From positions 4,290,501 through 4,354,500 of the forward strand of contig NZ_JACHJW010000001.1 in NCBI RefSeq assembly GCF_014203835.1: a stretch of DNA of 64,000 nucleotides, written 5' to 3'. Made by a program: the position numbers and the translations under genes. This DNA is from Micromonospora polyrhachis. GTDB taxonomy: Bacteria > Actinomycetota > Actinomycetes > Mycobacteriales > Micromonosporaceae. Within the stretch, counting starts at the first letter, position 1. Every line of letters begins with the position of its first letter. This document shows positions 41,314-49,766 of the stretch, piece after piece. Under the pieces are notes generated by a model that saw nothing but the letters and a program-made list of their open reading frames with translations, had not been told where the DNA came from and did no database searches.

Positions 41314-42260
41314 GCGGCCCCGTCCTTGCTGTTGGGAAGGGCTCCTTCCAAGGCGGAAGGCGACAGGAAGGGGCTTTTTTTAGCACCGGACGGCAGGGCA
41401 GGGCGCTCCTCGGTGGGCGCAACGGTGTGGTGGTGCTGCGGTTCGGCGTACCTGGTCAATCCGATCACCGCAGCCAGGGTGACCAGGAAGCCGGTGGCGG
41501 CCAGCCATTCCCGGCCCGGCCAGATCTTGTCGTCGAGCAGCAGCAGACCGACGATGGCGGCGGGTACCGCCCCGGCCGCGTCCATGGCCGCGACCGCGGC
41601 GGTGGTGGAGCCCCGCTGCATCGCCAGCCCCAGCAGCAACTGGCCGACGATCGAGTGGGCGATCAGCAGGTAGAGCAACGGGTCGCGCAGGAACCCCTCG
41701 AACGACTGGACCGAGGCCAGCGGCCGGGCAGCCACGGCAGCGGCGGAGAACGCCAGCCCTGCCAGCGAGCCCAGCGCCACCGAGCCGGGCGCACCGTGTA
41801 GTCGTACGGCGAAGAAACCGAGCACCCCGATCAGGCCGAGAGCGGCGGCCAGTGCGATCGTTCCCGCTGTCCCGAGTGGTCGGGACGGGGCCGGTTGAGC
41901 GGAGAGGATCAGCGCGGTGATCCCGGCGAAGAGCAGGACCAGCAGGGCGACCTCGGCGATGGGCAGTCGCCACTTCAACACCAGTACGCCGAGCACCGCG
42001 GTGACGCCCAGCCCGGCGGCGACACTCGCCTGGACCAGGAACAGCGGCAGGTCCCGCCGGGCCAGGAAGGCGAGTACGAAACCGAACATCTGGCAGGTGA
42101 GCCCGACCAGGTAGGTCCGGTGGCAGGCCAGGCGCAGCAGCAAGCCGGGATGGAAGCTGTGATGCAGGGTGGTACGTGTCGCCGCGACCGATTGAAGCAT
42201 GTTGGCAACACCGTAGGCAATGATCATCATTGCCAGGAACCACCAGCCGGAGGACGCCAC
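41283..42260 (-). CDS. DMT-superfamily (EamA-like) membrane permease
   Basis: A 325-residue protein with about ten hydrophobic segments, as in drug/metabolite transporters, but with no residue-level match to a known substrate group. GTG 42260 starts VASSGWWFLAMMIIAYG; TATCCT ends 6 nt upstream, so the mRNA may be leaderless. The last 32 residues are hydrophilic and derive from the palindromic element C (KKSPFLSPSALEGALPNS) and from sequence antisense to the glycosyltransferase end, so the original stop was probably earlier. Confidence 0.75.
   Translation of the reverse strand: MASSGWWFLAMMIIAYGVANMLQSVAATRTTLHHSFHPGLLLRLACHRTYLVGLTCQMFGFVLAFLARRDLPLFLVQASVAAGLGVTAVLGVLVLKWRLPIAEVALLVLLFAGITALILSAQPAPSRPLGTAGTIALAAALGLIGVLGFFAVRLHGAPGSVALGSLAGLAFSAAAVAARPLASVQSFEGFLRDPLLYLLIAHSIVGQLLLGLAMQRGSTTAAVAAMDAAGAVPAAIVGLLLLDDKIWPGREWLAATGFLVTLAAVIGLTRYAEPQHHHTVAPTEERPALPSGAKKSPFLSPSALEGALPNSKDGAAQRGRLSTRS
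41332..41380. repeat. Palindromic GGAAGGG element, copy C (terminator and translated)
   Basis: GGGAAGGGCTCCTTCC...GGCGGAAGGCGACAGGAAGGGGCTTTTTTT lies just after the glycosyltransferase stop and ends in a T-run, so on the plus strand it can terminate transcription. On the minus strand it encodes the C-terminal part of the permease. Confidence 0.75.
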
Positions 42261-42301
42261 CTGGCGAGGATAGAGGGTGCTTGCCCAGACTGCTCGACAG
42301 G

Positions 42302-43132
42302 CTAACCCAGCCGATCGAGCAATGCCTGGTGAAGCCGGCCATTGGTGGCCAGCACGCTGCCCCCGTTGCCCGGACCTGGTTTCCCGGACAGATCGGTGAG
42401 CGTGCCGCCGGCCTCGGTGACGATGGGGATCAGGGCGGCCACGTCCCACAACGACAGCTCCGGCTCGGTCATCGCGTCGACCGCACCCTCGGCCACCAGC
42501 ATGTAACCGTAGAAGTCGCCGTAGGCCCGGGTCCGCCAGGCCGTTCGCAGGACGTCGAGCATCGCGGGGAGCCGACCGGTGGCCTCCCACCCGTCCAGCG
42601 AGGAGTAGCAGAAGCTGGCGTCGGCGAGCCGACGTACGCCGGAGACCCTGATCGGCGCGGCCGAGGCCGGATGCCTACCGGCGTACGCACCGTGGCCGGT
42701 GGCGGCCCACCAGCGGCGGCCGAGCGCCGGCGCCGAGACCAGCCCGACGACCGGCTGGTCGTCCTCCAGCAGCGCGATCAGGGTGGCCCAGATCGGTACG
42801 CCCCGGATGAAGTTCTTGGTGCCGTCGATCGGGTCGATCACCCACCGGCGGGTGCCCGGTCGGGCCGATCCGTCGGCGGTCGCCTCGGTGCCGGCGACGC
42901 CGGTCGCCTCGGCGGTTCCGAACTCCTCACCGAGCACGCTGTCCCGGGGACGGGCCCGGGAGAGCGTGGCCCGGATCGCGCGTTCCACGGCGGTGTCCGC
43001 GTCCGACACCGGGGTCAGGTCCGGTTTCGACTCGACGGCCAGGTCGATGGCGCGGAACCGGGTCATCGATATCGAGTCGGCGGTGTCGGCCAGCACGTGG
43101 GCAAGGGACAGGTCGTCGGCGTAGCGGGCCAT
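42302..43132 (-). CDS. hisN: Histidinol-phosphatase HisN (inositol monophosphatase superfamily)
   Basis: A 276-residue IMP-like phosphatase. The two-metal site is clear: GEEFG, WVIDPIDGTKNF and LSLWDVAALIP. Actinobacterial members of this type dephosphorylate histidinol phosphate; inositol monophosphatase or CysQ activity is the alternative. There is no Shine-Dalgarno before ATG 43132, but TACCTT ends 7 nt upstream, which fits a leaderless mRNA. It lies downstream of rsgA on the same strand. Confidence 0.85.
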   Translation of the reverse strand: MARYADDLSLAHVLADTADSISMTRFRAIDLAVESKPDLTPVSDADTAVERAIRATLSRARPRDSVLGEEFGTAEATGVAGTEATADGSARPGTRRWVIDPIDGTKNFIRGVPIWATLIALLEDDQPVVGLVSAPALGRRWWAATGHGAYAGRHPASAAPIRVSGVRRLADASFCYSSLDGWEATGRLPAMLDVLRTAWRTRAYGDFYGYMLVAEGAVDAMTEPELSLWDVAALIPIVTEAGGTLTDLSGKPGPGNGGSVLATNGRLHQALLDRLG

Positions 43133-43212
43133 GGGCGGAAAGGTATCCGATCCCGCGTGCCGGGCGTGATCAGGGACGACCGGTACGCGTGTTCCCCGGC
43201 GTGTCCACCGGG

Positions 43213-43319
43213 CCAGCGACGCCGGTCACGAACAGCGCCGGACCAGCGACGCCGGTCACGAACAGCGACGAGCCAGCGACGCCGGTCACGAACAGCGACG
43301 AGCCAGCGACGCTGGCCGT
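43213..43319 (-). repeat. 30-bp tandem repeat downstream of rsgA
   Basis: Copies of CCAGCGACGCCGGTCACGAA start at 43213, 43243, 43273 and 43303. The period is a multiple of three and an open frame (LFVTGVAGSS, minus strand) continues past the rsgA TAG. Confidence 0.75.
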
Positions 43320-43325
43320 CTGGCC

Positions 43326-44399
43326 CTACTCGACCTCGCCGGCGCGGGATGCCAGCAGCCGGCGGTACGACGCCAGCCGGCGCGGGTCGGCGTGCCCCGC
43401 CGCGACCCAGGCGTCCAACTTGCAGTCGACCTCACCAGCGGTGTGTTCGCAGTTCACCGGGCAGTCGAGGGTCCCCTCGACGAGATCCGGGAAGCCGTGC
43501 AGGAGACTCTCGGCCGAGACGTGGGCCAGCCCGAAGCTACGGATGCCCGGGGTGTCCACGATCCAGCCCGGGTCTCCTTTCCGTTTCCGACTGGGCGGTT
43601 CCGGCGGTGGTAGACGCAGGGCGACCGCACTGGTCGAGGTGTGCCGGCCCCGGCCGATCGCACTGACCGTGCCGACGGCTCGTTCGGCGGCCGGCACCAG
43701 CCGGTTGACCAGGGTGGACTTGCCGACACCGGAGTGGCCGACCATGACCGAGACGTGGCCGCTCAGCAGCCGGCTGACCTGCTCCGGGTCGGAGTCCGGC
43801 CGGACCAGCACGTACGGCAGGTCCAGCTCGGCGTAGTAGTCGAGTACGGCGTCCGGCGCGGCCAGGTCGGCCTTGGTGAGGCAGAGCAGCGGTTCGATGT
43901 CCGCGTCGTACGCCGCCACCAGGCAGCGGTCGATGAACCCGGTACGCGGTGGCGGGTCGGCCAGTGAGCTGACGATCACCAACTGGTCGGCGTTGGCCAC
44001 GACCACCCGTTCCAGCCGGCCCTCGGCGGTGGTCTCGTCGTCGTCGGCGGTGCGCCGCAGCACCGAGGTGCGCTCGGCGATCCGGACGATCCGGGCCAGT
44101 GCCCCGGTCACCCCGGAGGTGTCGCCGACCAGCGCGACCCGGTCGCCGACCACCACCGACTTGCGGCCCAGCTCGCGGGCGCGCATCGCGGTGACCGTCC
44201 GTTCGTCCGGTCCGCCCCCGGGCACCCCGGGATCGGCCGGATCGGTGACCACGCAGGTGTAGCGGCCCCGGTCGACGGCGACGACGAATCCCTCGACCGC
44301 GTTCTCGTGCCGGGGTCGGGTGCGGGTACGCGGGCGCGAGGAACGACCGGGCCGGACCCGAACGTCCTCCTCGTCGTACTCCCGCCGCTTGGCCGCCAG
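43326..44399 (-). CDS. rsgA: Small ribosomal subunit biogenesis GTPase RsgA, apparent CTG start
   Basis: A 357-residue circularly permuted GTPase. The N-terminal OB fold (AVEGFVVAVDRGRYTCVV) is followed by G4 CLTKADL, G1 GHSGVGKSTLVN, the G3 DTPG in VDTPGIRSFGL and a C-terminal zinc site CPVNCEHTAGEVDC. It releases late factors from the 30S subunit. No ATG, GTG or TTG exists in frame between the aroA stop (44421) and GTG 44252, and starting there would delete half the OB fold. A CTG at 44399 has AGGGGG 5 nt upstream and begins LAAKRREYDEEDV, where homologues begin. Confidence 0.85.
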   Translation of the reverse strand: MAAKRREYDEEDVRVRPGRSSRPRTRTRPRHENAVEGFVVAVDRGRYTCVVTDPADPGVPGGGPDERTVTAMRARELGRKSVVVGDRVALVGDTSGVTGALARIVRIAERTSVLRRTADDDETTAEGRLERVVVANADQLVIVSSLADPPPRTGFIDRCLVAAYDADIEPLLCLTKADLAAPDAVLDYYAELDLPYVLVRPDSDPEQVSRLLSGHVSVMVGHSGVGKSTLVNRLVPAAERAVGTVSAIGRGRHTSTSAVALRLPPPEPPSRKRKGDPGWIVDTPGIRSFGLAHVSAESLLHGFPDLVEGTLDCPVNCEHTAGEVDCKLDAWVAAGHADPRRLASYRRLLASRAGEVE

Positions 44400-44420
44400 G
44401 ATCGCCCCCTCGTTACGCGG

Positions 44421-45722
44421 TCAACTCGTACCGGTCACCATCGCAGACCATAGTGCCGGGAACTCGGGCAGGGTCTTGGAGGTACACGCCACATCACTCA
44501 GGTTGACCCCGGGTACGGCCAGGCCGATCACCGCCGCCGCGTGCGCCATCCGGTGGTCGTTGTAGGTCTCGAAGACGCCGCCGTGCAGTGGCCGAGGCCG
44601 GATCTCCAGTCCGTCCGGGGTTTCGACCACGTCCGCGCCGAGGCCGGTGAGTTCGCGGCCGAGCGCGGCGAGCCGGTCGGTCTCGTGCCCCCTGATGTGG
44701 GCCACCCCGGTCAGCCGGGACGGGGAGTCGGCGACCGCCGCCAGGGCGGCCAGCACCGGGGTCAGCTCGCTCACGTCGGAGAGGTCGGCGGCCAACCCGT
44801 GTACGACTCCGGTGCCCCGTACGGTCAACCCGTCGGTACCCAGCGTCACCTCGCCCCCCATCTGGTGCAGCAACGCCCGCAACCGGTCGACCGGCTGGGC
44901 GCTGCTGCGGGGCCAGCCGAGCAGGGTCACCGTACCGCCGGTGATCAGGGCGGCGGCGAAGAACGGGGCCGCACCGGAGAGGTCCGGCTCGATCTCCCAG
45001 CCCCGCCCGGAGAGCCGGCCCGGTTCGACCACCCAGACGTCGGGCGTGGTGTCGTCGACGCCGGCGCCGGCCGCACGCAGCATCTGCACGGTCATCCGCA
45101 GGTGGGGGGCGGACGGGACCGGCGGACCCTGGTGCCGGACCACCACGCCCCGGTCGAACCGGGGGGCGGCCAGCAGCAGGCCGGAGACGAACTGGCTGGA
45201 GGCGGAGGCGTCGATCACCACCTCGCCACCGGTCACGCTGCCGGTGCCGTGCACGGTCAGTGGTAGCCCACCCTCAGGGGAGGCGTCGATGCGTACGCCG
45301 ATGGAGCGCAATGCCCCGACGAGCGGCCCGAGCGGGCGGGTCCGGGCGTGCGGGTCGCCGTCGAAGGTGACCGGCCCCTCGGCCAGCCCGGCGACGGAGG
45401 GGGCGAACCGCATGACGGTGCCGGCGAGTCCGACGTCGACGTGCGCCGGACCCTGGAGCGGTCGGGGCCGGACCAGCCAGCGTTCGTCGTCCACGGTGGA
45501 CATGTGAGCGCCCATCGCCCGCAGGCCACCGGCCATCAGTTCGGTGTCCCGGGCCCGGAGCGGTCGATACAGGGTCGACGGACCGGCCGCCACGGCGCTG
45601 AGCACCAGGGCCCGGGCGGTCATCGACTTGGAGCCGGGCAGGCGCACGGTGGAGGAGACCGGGTCGGTCGCGGTGGGCGCGGTCCACGGCTGCGGTGGAC
45701 GGGTCGCGGTCAGGTTCGCCAC
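44421..45722 (-). CDS. aroA: 3-phosphoshikimate 1-carboxyvinyltransferase (EPSP synthase)
   Basis: A 433-residue EPSP synthase, the sixth step of the shikimate pathway. The signature LPGSKSMTARALVLSA near the N-terminus, GLAGTVMRF, the Ser/Ser/Gln phosphate site ASASSQFVSGLLLAAPRF and the C-terminal YNDHRMAHAAAVIGLA are present. GTG 45722 is used, with a TGTAGG-like hexamer just upstream. The rsgA frame begins 21 nt after its stop, so the two form one transcription unit; the same aroA-rsgA pair occurs in mycobacteria. Confidence 0.95.
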   Translation of the reverse strand: MANLTATRPPQPWTAPTATDPVSSTVRLPGSKSMTARALVLSAVAAGPSTLYRPLRARDTELMAGGLRAMGAHMSTVDDERWLVRPRPLQGPAHVDVGLAGTVMRFAPSVAGLAEGPVTFDGDPHARTRPLGPLVGALRSIGVRIDASPEGGLPLTVHGTGSVTGGEVVIDASASSQFVSGLLLAAPRFDRGVVVRHQGPPVPSAPHLRMTVQMLRAAGAGVDDTTPDVWVVEPGRLSGRGWEIEPDLSGAAPFFAAALITGGTVTLLGWPRSSAQPVDRLRALLHQMGGEVTLGTDGLTVRGTGVVHGLAADLSDVSELTPVLAALAAVADSPSRLTGVAHIRGHETDRLAALGRELTGLGADVVETPDGLEIRPRPLHGGVFETYNDHRMAHAAAVIGLAVPGVNLSDVACTSKTLPEFPALWSAMVTGTS

Positions 45723-45844
45723 CCCTACAGTCTGCCGTGTCCCGTTGGCGGCCAGTGATCGCCGTACCGATTCTCTCGACTGTCGGGATTTGCGGGAGTT
45801 GGCACAGCGGTGGAATGTCCCAGGGGCGGGCTAGCGTGGGCGGC

Positions 45845-46585
45845 ATGTGTGGGAGGTATGCCACGACCCGGAACGCGGCGGACCTGAGCGCCCTGTTCGA
45901 GTCGTCCGACGAGACCGGCGACGGGCTCGCCGTCGACTACAACGTCGCCCCGACCGATCCGGTGCCTATCGTCCGGATGGCCACCGCCCCGGATGACGCG
46001 GACGGCCGACGTCGGGTGCTCTCCCTGGCCCGGTGGGGTCTGGTGCCGGGATGGGCCCGGGACACCCGGGGCGCGGCCCGGATGATCAACGCACGTGCCG
46101 AGACCGTCGCCACCACGAAGGCGTACGCCAGTTCGTTCGCCAGACGGCGCTGCCTCGTTCCGGCCGACGGTTGGTACGAGTGGGTTCGCCGCGACAGCGG
46201 CGGGAAGCAGGCCTACTTCCTGACCCCGGCCGACGGGGGTGTGCTCGCGTTCGCCGGCATCTGGTCGCGCTGGGGCGACGGGCCGGACGCGCGGCTCACC
46301 TGCAGCGTCCTCACCACCCCGGCACTCGGTGACCTGGCGCTGGTGCACGCCCGAATGCCGCTGCTGCTGCCCCCTGACCGGTGGGCCGGTTGGCTGGCTG
46401 ACGGGAGCGAACCGGACGAGCTGCTGATCCCGCCGAGCGTCGGGACATTGGCCGAAATCGAGATCCGGCCGGTCGGTAGACAAATCGGCGACGTCCGTAA
46501 CGACGGTCCGGGACTCATCGAACGCGTCGACGCCGAACCGCTCGGCACACCGCCGCGTGAGCACGTCGATTTGACGTTGTTCTGA
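45845..46585 (+). CDS. SRAP/HMCES-type abasic-site processing protein (YedK)
   Basis: A 246-residue SRAP protein. The catalytic Cys2 is exposed after Met removal (MCGRYA). The other active-site parts are YNVAPTDPVP, MINARAETVATTKAYASSF, CLVPADGWYEW with the glutamate, and the histidine in LVHARMPLLL. It forms a covalent thiazolidine link to abasic sites in single-stranded DNA. It is divergent from aroA (122 bp); TAGCGT ends 7 nt before ATG 45845, suggesting a leaderless transcript. Confidence 0.93.
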   Translation: MCGRYATTRNAADLSALFESSDETGDGLAVDYNVAPTDPVPIVRMATAPDDADGRRRVLSLARWGLVPGWARDTRGAARMINARAETVATTKAYASSFARRRCLVPADGWYEWVRRDSGGKQAYFLTPADGGVLAFAGIWSRWGDGPDARLTCSVLTTPALGDLALVHARMPLLLPPDRWAGWLADGSEPDELLIPPSVGTLAEIEIRPVGRQIGDVRNDGPGLIERVDAEPLGTPPREHVDLTLF

Positions 46586-46673
46586 ACGTGCCGCGCAACA
46601 TTGTCGCGTACTAATTTGCCAGAGTTGTGGGTGAAACGTCGGCCCGTCTTTTCGTCAGCTTTGCGGTAGCCCC

Positions 46674-46703
46674 TTGTCACCGACCGTGTAAGTGCGATAG
46701 AAC
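46674..46703 (+). promoter_or_regulatory. Candidate promoter of the whiB gene at 46787
   Basis: TTGTCA (46674-46679), an 18-nt spacer and TAGAAC (46698-46703), about 80 bp before the ATG. Only a weak -10 match. Confidence 0.4.
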
Positions 46704-46786
46704 ACAGCGCCGGCATTTGATGTCGATTCGCACCAGGGCGAAGGACACTTCCCTATTTTTGCCGGTCCCACGGGGGAGGTGGGTGA

Positions 46787-47179
46787 ATGACACGGGCGCG
46801 GATGCCACGCCCGCACGAGGTTGCCGCTGCACGACGAGACCCGAGGTTGCTTCGGGCGGTCAGCGAGCGGAGCCTGGATGACGCATGGCGGACCAGGGGT
46901 GCCTGCCGGAGCGTGGACCCGGAGACCTTCTTCCCGGCACCGAGTGAGCCGGTGGAGGCCGCGGTGGCGCTCTGTCGTACCTGCGACGTCCAGGGCTCCT
47001 GCCTGGCTTGGGCGTTGGAGGTCGGGGACTGTCACGGGGTCTGGGGGGCGACCACCCCACGCGAGCGGCGGGCCATGCTGGTGGCCTGGCGAGGCCAGGT
47101 GAGACCGGACCCGGAGGCGGCCGACGACGAGCTGCCACCGATACACGACCGGATGCTGACCCTGGTGCCCCTGGCCTGA
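46787..47179 (+). CDS. WhiB-family iron-sulfur transcription factor
   Basis: A 130-residue WhiB protein with cysteines at C40, C63, C66 and C72 and the turn GVWGATTPRERR in place of GVWGG. The extended basic N-terminus (about 35 residues) and acidic C-terminus set it apart from WhiB1 and WhiB7, both also in this window. The subfamily is uncertain. GGGGGAGGTGGG precedes ATG 46787. The cluster should react with NO or O2 and alter sigma-factor binding. Confidence 0.88.
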   Translation: MTRARMPRPHEVAAARRDPRLLRAVSERSLDDAWRTRGACRSVDPETFFPAPSEPVEAAVALCRTCDVQGSCLAWALEVGDCHGVWGATTPRERRAMLVAWRGQVRPDPEAADDELPPIHDRMLTLVPLA

Positions 47180-47229
47180 CGGGCCAGGTTGGCCGTACTC
47201 CGGCTCGGAACCGCCGGCACAATGAGCCG

Positions 47230-47856
47230 GTGCGTCACGGTGAAGAGGTGGAGACGCCCCGAGGGTCGGCACGGATGGACGTCGACCTGCCTGCGGCAAA
47301 GCCGACCAGCCTGCTCGTCCTCGGGCACGGGGCCGGTGGCGGCGTGGACGCGCCCGATCTGATCGCGGTACGCGACGCGGCGGTCTCCGCCGGTGTGGCG
47401 GTAGCCCGGGTCACCCAGCCCTACCGGGTCGCCGGCCGCCGAGCGCCGGCGCCCGCCGGGCAGCTCGACGAAGCGTGGTCGACGGTGGTGGGGGTGTTGC
47501 GTGCGCGGCATCCCACCGTCCCCACGATCGTCGGCGGCCGGTCCAGCGGGGCCCGGGTGGCCTGTCGTACCGCCGCGTCGGTCGGTGCCCTCGGGATCGT
47601 CGCGCTCGCCTTTCCGCTGCATCCGCCCGGCAAGCCGGAGCGGTCCCGGGCCGGCGAGTTGGCCACGGGCGTGCCCACCCTGGTCGTCAACGGCGACCGT
47701 GACCCGTTCGGCGTGCCGTCGGCCGGGCCAGGCGTCCGGGTGGAGATCCGACCGGGGGAGCGGCACGACCTCCGGCGCGATCCCGAGGCGGTGGCGGCGG
47801 TGGTGCTGGGTTGGTTGCGGGAGTACGGCTGGGCCGGACCGTTTCCCCCGGCGTAG
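47230..47856 (+). CDS. Alpha/beta-hydrolase-fold protein (KANL3/Tex30-like)
   Basis: A 208-residue protein. It shows an oxyanion-loop start [17 protein letters not shown], the nucleophile elbow [10 protein letters not shown], the acid strand [10 protein letters not shown] and the catalytic histidine GERHDL, in the order of the small alpha/beta hydrolases of the KANL3/Tex30 type. The substrate is unknown. GTG 47230 is the first start after the whiB gene. Confidence 0.82.
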   Translation: MRHGEEVETPRGSARMDVDLPAAKPTSLLVLGHGAGGGVDAPDLIAVRDAAVSAGVAVARVTQPYRVAGRRAPAPAGQLDEAWSTVVGVLRARHPTVPTIVGGRSSGARVACRTAASVGALGIVALAFPLHPPGKPERSRAGELATGVPTLVVNGDRDPFGVPSAGPGVRVEIRPGERHDLRRDPEAVAAVVLGWLREYGWAGPFPPA

Positions 47857-48296
47857 GTGATCGTTGCATTCCATGGTGCCGATCCGCGCCGGGGAACTTT
47901 CACCGGTTTCCCGGATCGAGGCGGCATCGTCCTCCCAGGCCCTTCCTGGTCCCAGCGGTGGCGGAGCCCATGGCGTCCAGCGGTGGCGGAAGCCCACGGC
48001 CGGGACCAGGAATGGGGAGATCGGTTCCGGAATGCCCGACCGGTGGCGTGGTGTTACAGCTCCTGGAAGCTATCCACGGCGAGGGGGGTCGACCGGTGCG
48101 GACCGAGACACGGAGCCCGGAACGCGATGATCGCGGGACGCGGCAGCTCCATCGGCTGCTACACGGACCGGAATGGTCGGCACTACCGGAGCCGCCCGGA
48201 TCGGCCGGGGTGAGTACTGGCACATCGGCCGAAACTGGATCTACCTCCGCTCGGTTGCGCGTATCCTCAGCGGGACGGCATACGACGCGAGGGGAC
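47857..48296 (+). other. 440-bp leader of sigR with candidate SigR-type promoter
   Basis: No convincing gene. A 26-bp near-repeat (CAGCGGTGGCGGA twice near 47955-47991) is present. GGAAT (48029-48033), 19 nt, GTT (48053-48055) fits the SigR promoter consensus GGAAT-N18/19-GTT and would let sigR activate itself. The sigR frame stays open through this region back to 47811, so an N-terminally extended SigR is possible. Confidence 0.45.
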
Positions 48297-48302
48297 GTGC
48301 GG

Positions 48303-48920
48303 TTGACCCAGCCGGAGAAGACAGAAGAGCGCCGGACACGGTTCGAGCGCGACGCGCTGCCTTTCGTTGACCAGCTCTATGCCGCCGCTCTGCGGATGAC
48401 CCGTAATCCCGCCGACGCGGAGGACATAGTCCAGGAGACCTACCTGAAGGCGTACTCCGCCTTCCACCAGTTCGAAGAGGGCACCAACCTCAAGGCCTGG
48501 CTCTATCGGATCCTGACCAACACCTACATCAACTCGTACCGGAAGCGGCAGCGTCAGCCGATCCAGGCACCGACCGACGAGATCACCGACTGGCAGCTCG
48601 CCGAGGCGGAGTCGCACACCTCCAGTGGGCTGCGTTCGGCGGAGACCGAGGCGCTCGACCGGCTTCCCGACACCGACGTGAAGCAGGCGTTGCAGCAGCT
48701 CCCCGAGGAGTTCCGGCTGGCGGTCTACCTCACCGACGTCGAAGGCTTCTCCTACAAGGAGGTCGCCGACATCATGGGGACGCCGATCGGCACAGTGATG
48801 TCCCGACTGCACCGGGGTCGCCGTAACCTGCGCAAGATGCTTGAGCGGTACGCGGCCGAGCGGGGGTTCTCGTCGGCTTCGACGCCCCGCGCCGCCACGG
48901 CCGTTACCCGGGAGGTGTGA
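48303..48920 (+). CDS. sigR: ECF sigma factor SigR/SigH (thiol-oxidative stress)
   Basis: A 205-residue ECF sigma factor. Region 2 reads [39 protein letters not shown]; region 4 reads [44 protein letters not shown]. The segment [24 protein letters not shown] is diagnostic for SigR/SigH. TTG 48303 is chosen because AGGGGA ends 7 nt before it; GTG 48297, only 1 nt after, is the alternative. The next gene is its redox anti-sigma factor. It should control thioredoxin, mycothiol and protease genes. Confidence 0.93.
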   Translation: MTQPEKTEERRTRFERDALPFVDQLYAAALRMTRNPADAEDIVQETYLKAYSAFHQFEEGTNLKAWLYRILTNTYINSYRKRQRQPIQAPTDEITDWQLAEAESHTSSGLRSAETEALDRLPDTDVKQALQQLPEEFRLAVYLTDVEGFSYKEVADIMGTPIGTVMSRLHRGRRNLRKMLERYAAERGFSSASTPRAATAVTREV

Positions 48921-49210
48921 GCACTGTGAGCTGTGGTGACGCCCACGAGACCAACTGCCGCGAGGTACTGGCCGAGGTCTACCTCTATCTCGACCTGGAG
49001 TGCGCCGAGGAGCGCACCATCCTGATCCGCCAGCATCTGGACGAGTGCTCACCCTGCCTGCGCGAGTACGGCATCGAGCAGGAGGTGAAGGCGCTGGTCG
49101 CCCGCTGCTGCGGCAACGAGACCGCCCCGGTCGAGCTGCGCGAGCGCCTCCGGATCCGACTCGCCGAACTGGTCTTCGAGACCGAGACCCGCGAATATCT
49201 GCCCGACTGA
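48917..49210 (+). CDS. rsrA: Zinc-binding redox anti-sigma factor RsrA
   Basis: A 97-residue anti-sigma factor with the ZAS motif HLDECSPC (H40, C44, C47) and the upstream cysteines C6 and C14. In RsrA, disulfide formation between these cysteines releases zinc and frees SigR. An extra pair CC (63-64) lies near the C-terminus. GTG 48917 overlaps the sigR TGA (GTGTGA), coupling translation so that sigma and anti-sigma are made in step. Confidence 0.93.
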   Translation: MSTVSCGDAHETNCREVLAEVYLYLDLECAEERTILIRQHLDECSPCLREYGIEQEVKALVARCCGNETAPVELRERLRIRLAELVFETETREYLPD

Positions 49211-49232
49211 CCGGGGCGAATCGGCGGCCGGG

Positions 49233-49280
49233 GGCCGGGGTGATCAGTGATCGCGCATCCGCGATCACCATGCCCCGGCC
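49233..49280. terminator. Bidirectional terminator between rsrA and bL37
   Basis: Outer arms GGCCGGGG/CCCCGGCC (49233-49240, 49273-49280) and inner arms GTGATCGCG/CGCGATCAC (49247-49255, 49260-49268) stack into one long hairpin between two stop codons. Confidence 0.65.
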
Positions 49281-49301
49281 CCGTCACTGACGAGCCGTCG
49301 C

Positions 49302-49376
49302 TCAGGAGTTTGGGCGCTTGCCGTGGTTGGCGCCGCTCTTCTTCCGAGCCTTCTTCTTCCGAGCCTTCTTCGCCAT
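49302..49376 (-). CDS. Ribosomal protein bL37 (24 residues)
   Basis: A 24-codon gene: it begins MAKKARKKKARKKSG and ends ANHGKRPNS. GGGAGG lies upstream of the ATG (49376). The basic N-terminus and the ANHGKRPN end match the mycobacterial 50S protein bL37, found by cryo-EM near the peptidyl-transferase centre. It sits on the opposite strand between rsrA and the biotinyl-protein gene. Gene callers easily miss it because of its size. Confidence 0.85.
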   Translation of the reverse strand: MAKKARKKKARKKSGANHGKRPNS

Positions 49377-49550
49377 GTTGGCCTCCCGTTACCGCTGTGC
49401 CGCACCCGCTCCGGGCGTGGCTGGACAGGTTCTCCCGGGACCGGGAGTGACCCGCTGATGTTAGTCCGCCCGGTCGGACTCGTTGAGCGGGCGGCCACAT
49501 GATTGGATACCGTTCGCACGCACACTGCGCGGATGAAGGAGGGCCACACC

Positions 49551-49766
49551 ATGGCCGAGGAGATCCGAGCCGAGATGGTGGCGAACGTCTGGAAGGTCGT
49601 CGTCGCCGCCGGTGACTCCGTCTCCGAGGGGGACACGCTGGTCATCCTGGAGTCCATGAAGATGGAGATCCCGGTGGTGGCCGAGTCGGACGGCGTGGTG
49701 CGGGAACTGGCCGTCAACGAGGGGGCCGTCGTCCAGGACGGTGATCTCATCGCGGTCATCGAATGA
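49551..49766 (+). CDS. Biotinyl/lipoyl carrier domain protein (TB7.3-like)
   Basis: A 71-residue stand-alone biotinyl domain with the biotinylation motif ESMKMEIPV (Lys modified) between two four-strand halves. The M. tuberculosis homologue Rv3221c (TB7.3) is biotinylated and also lies beside rshA/sigH. GAAGGAGGG precedes ATG 49551. It may serve as a carrier for acyl-CoA carboxylases, but no carboxylase gene is near. Its stop overlaps the next ATG (ATGA). Confidence 0.92.
   Translation: MAEEIRAEMVANVWKVVVAAGDSVSEGDTLVILESMKMEIPVVAESDGVVRELAVNEGAVVQDGDLIAVIE

Noticed and set aside
48267-49271. 334-codon minus-strand frame opposite sigR and rsrA
   Set aside because: Antisense to two well-conserved genes with diagnostic motifs; no start signal.
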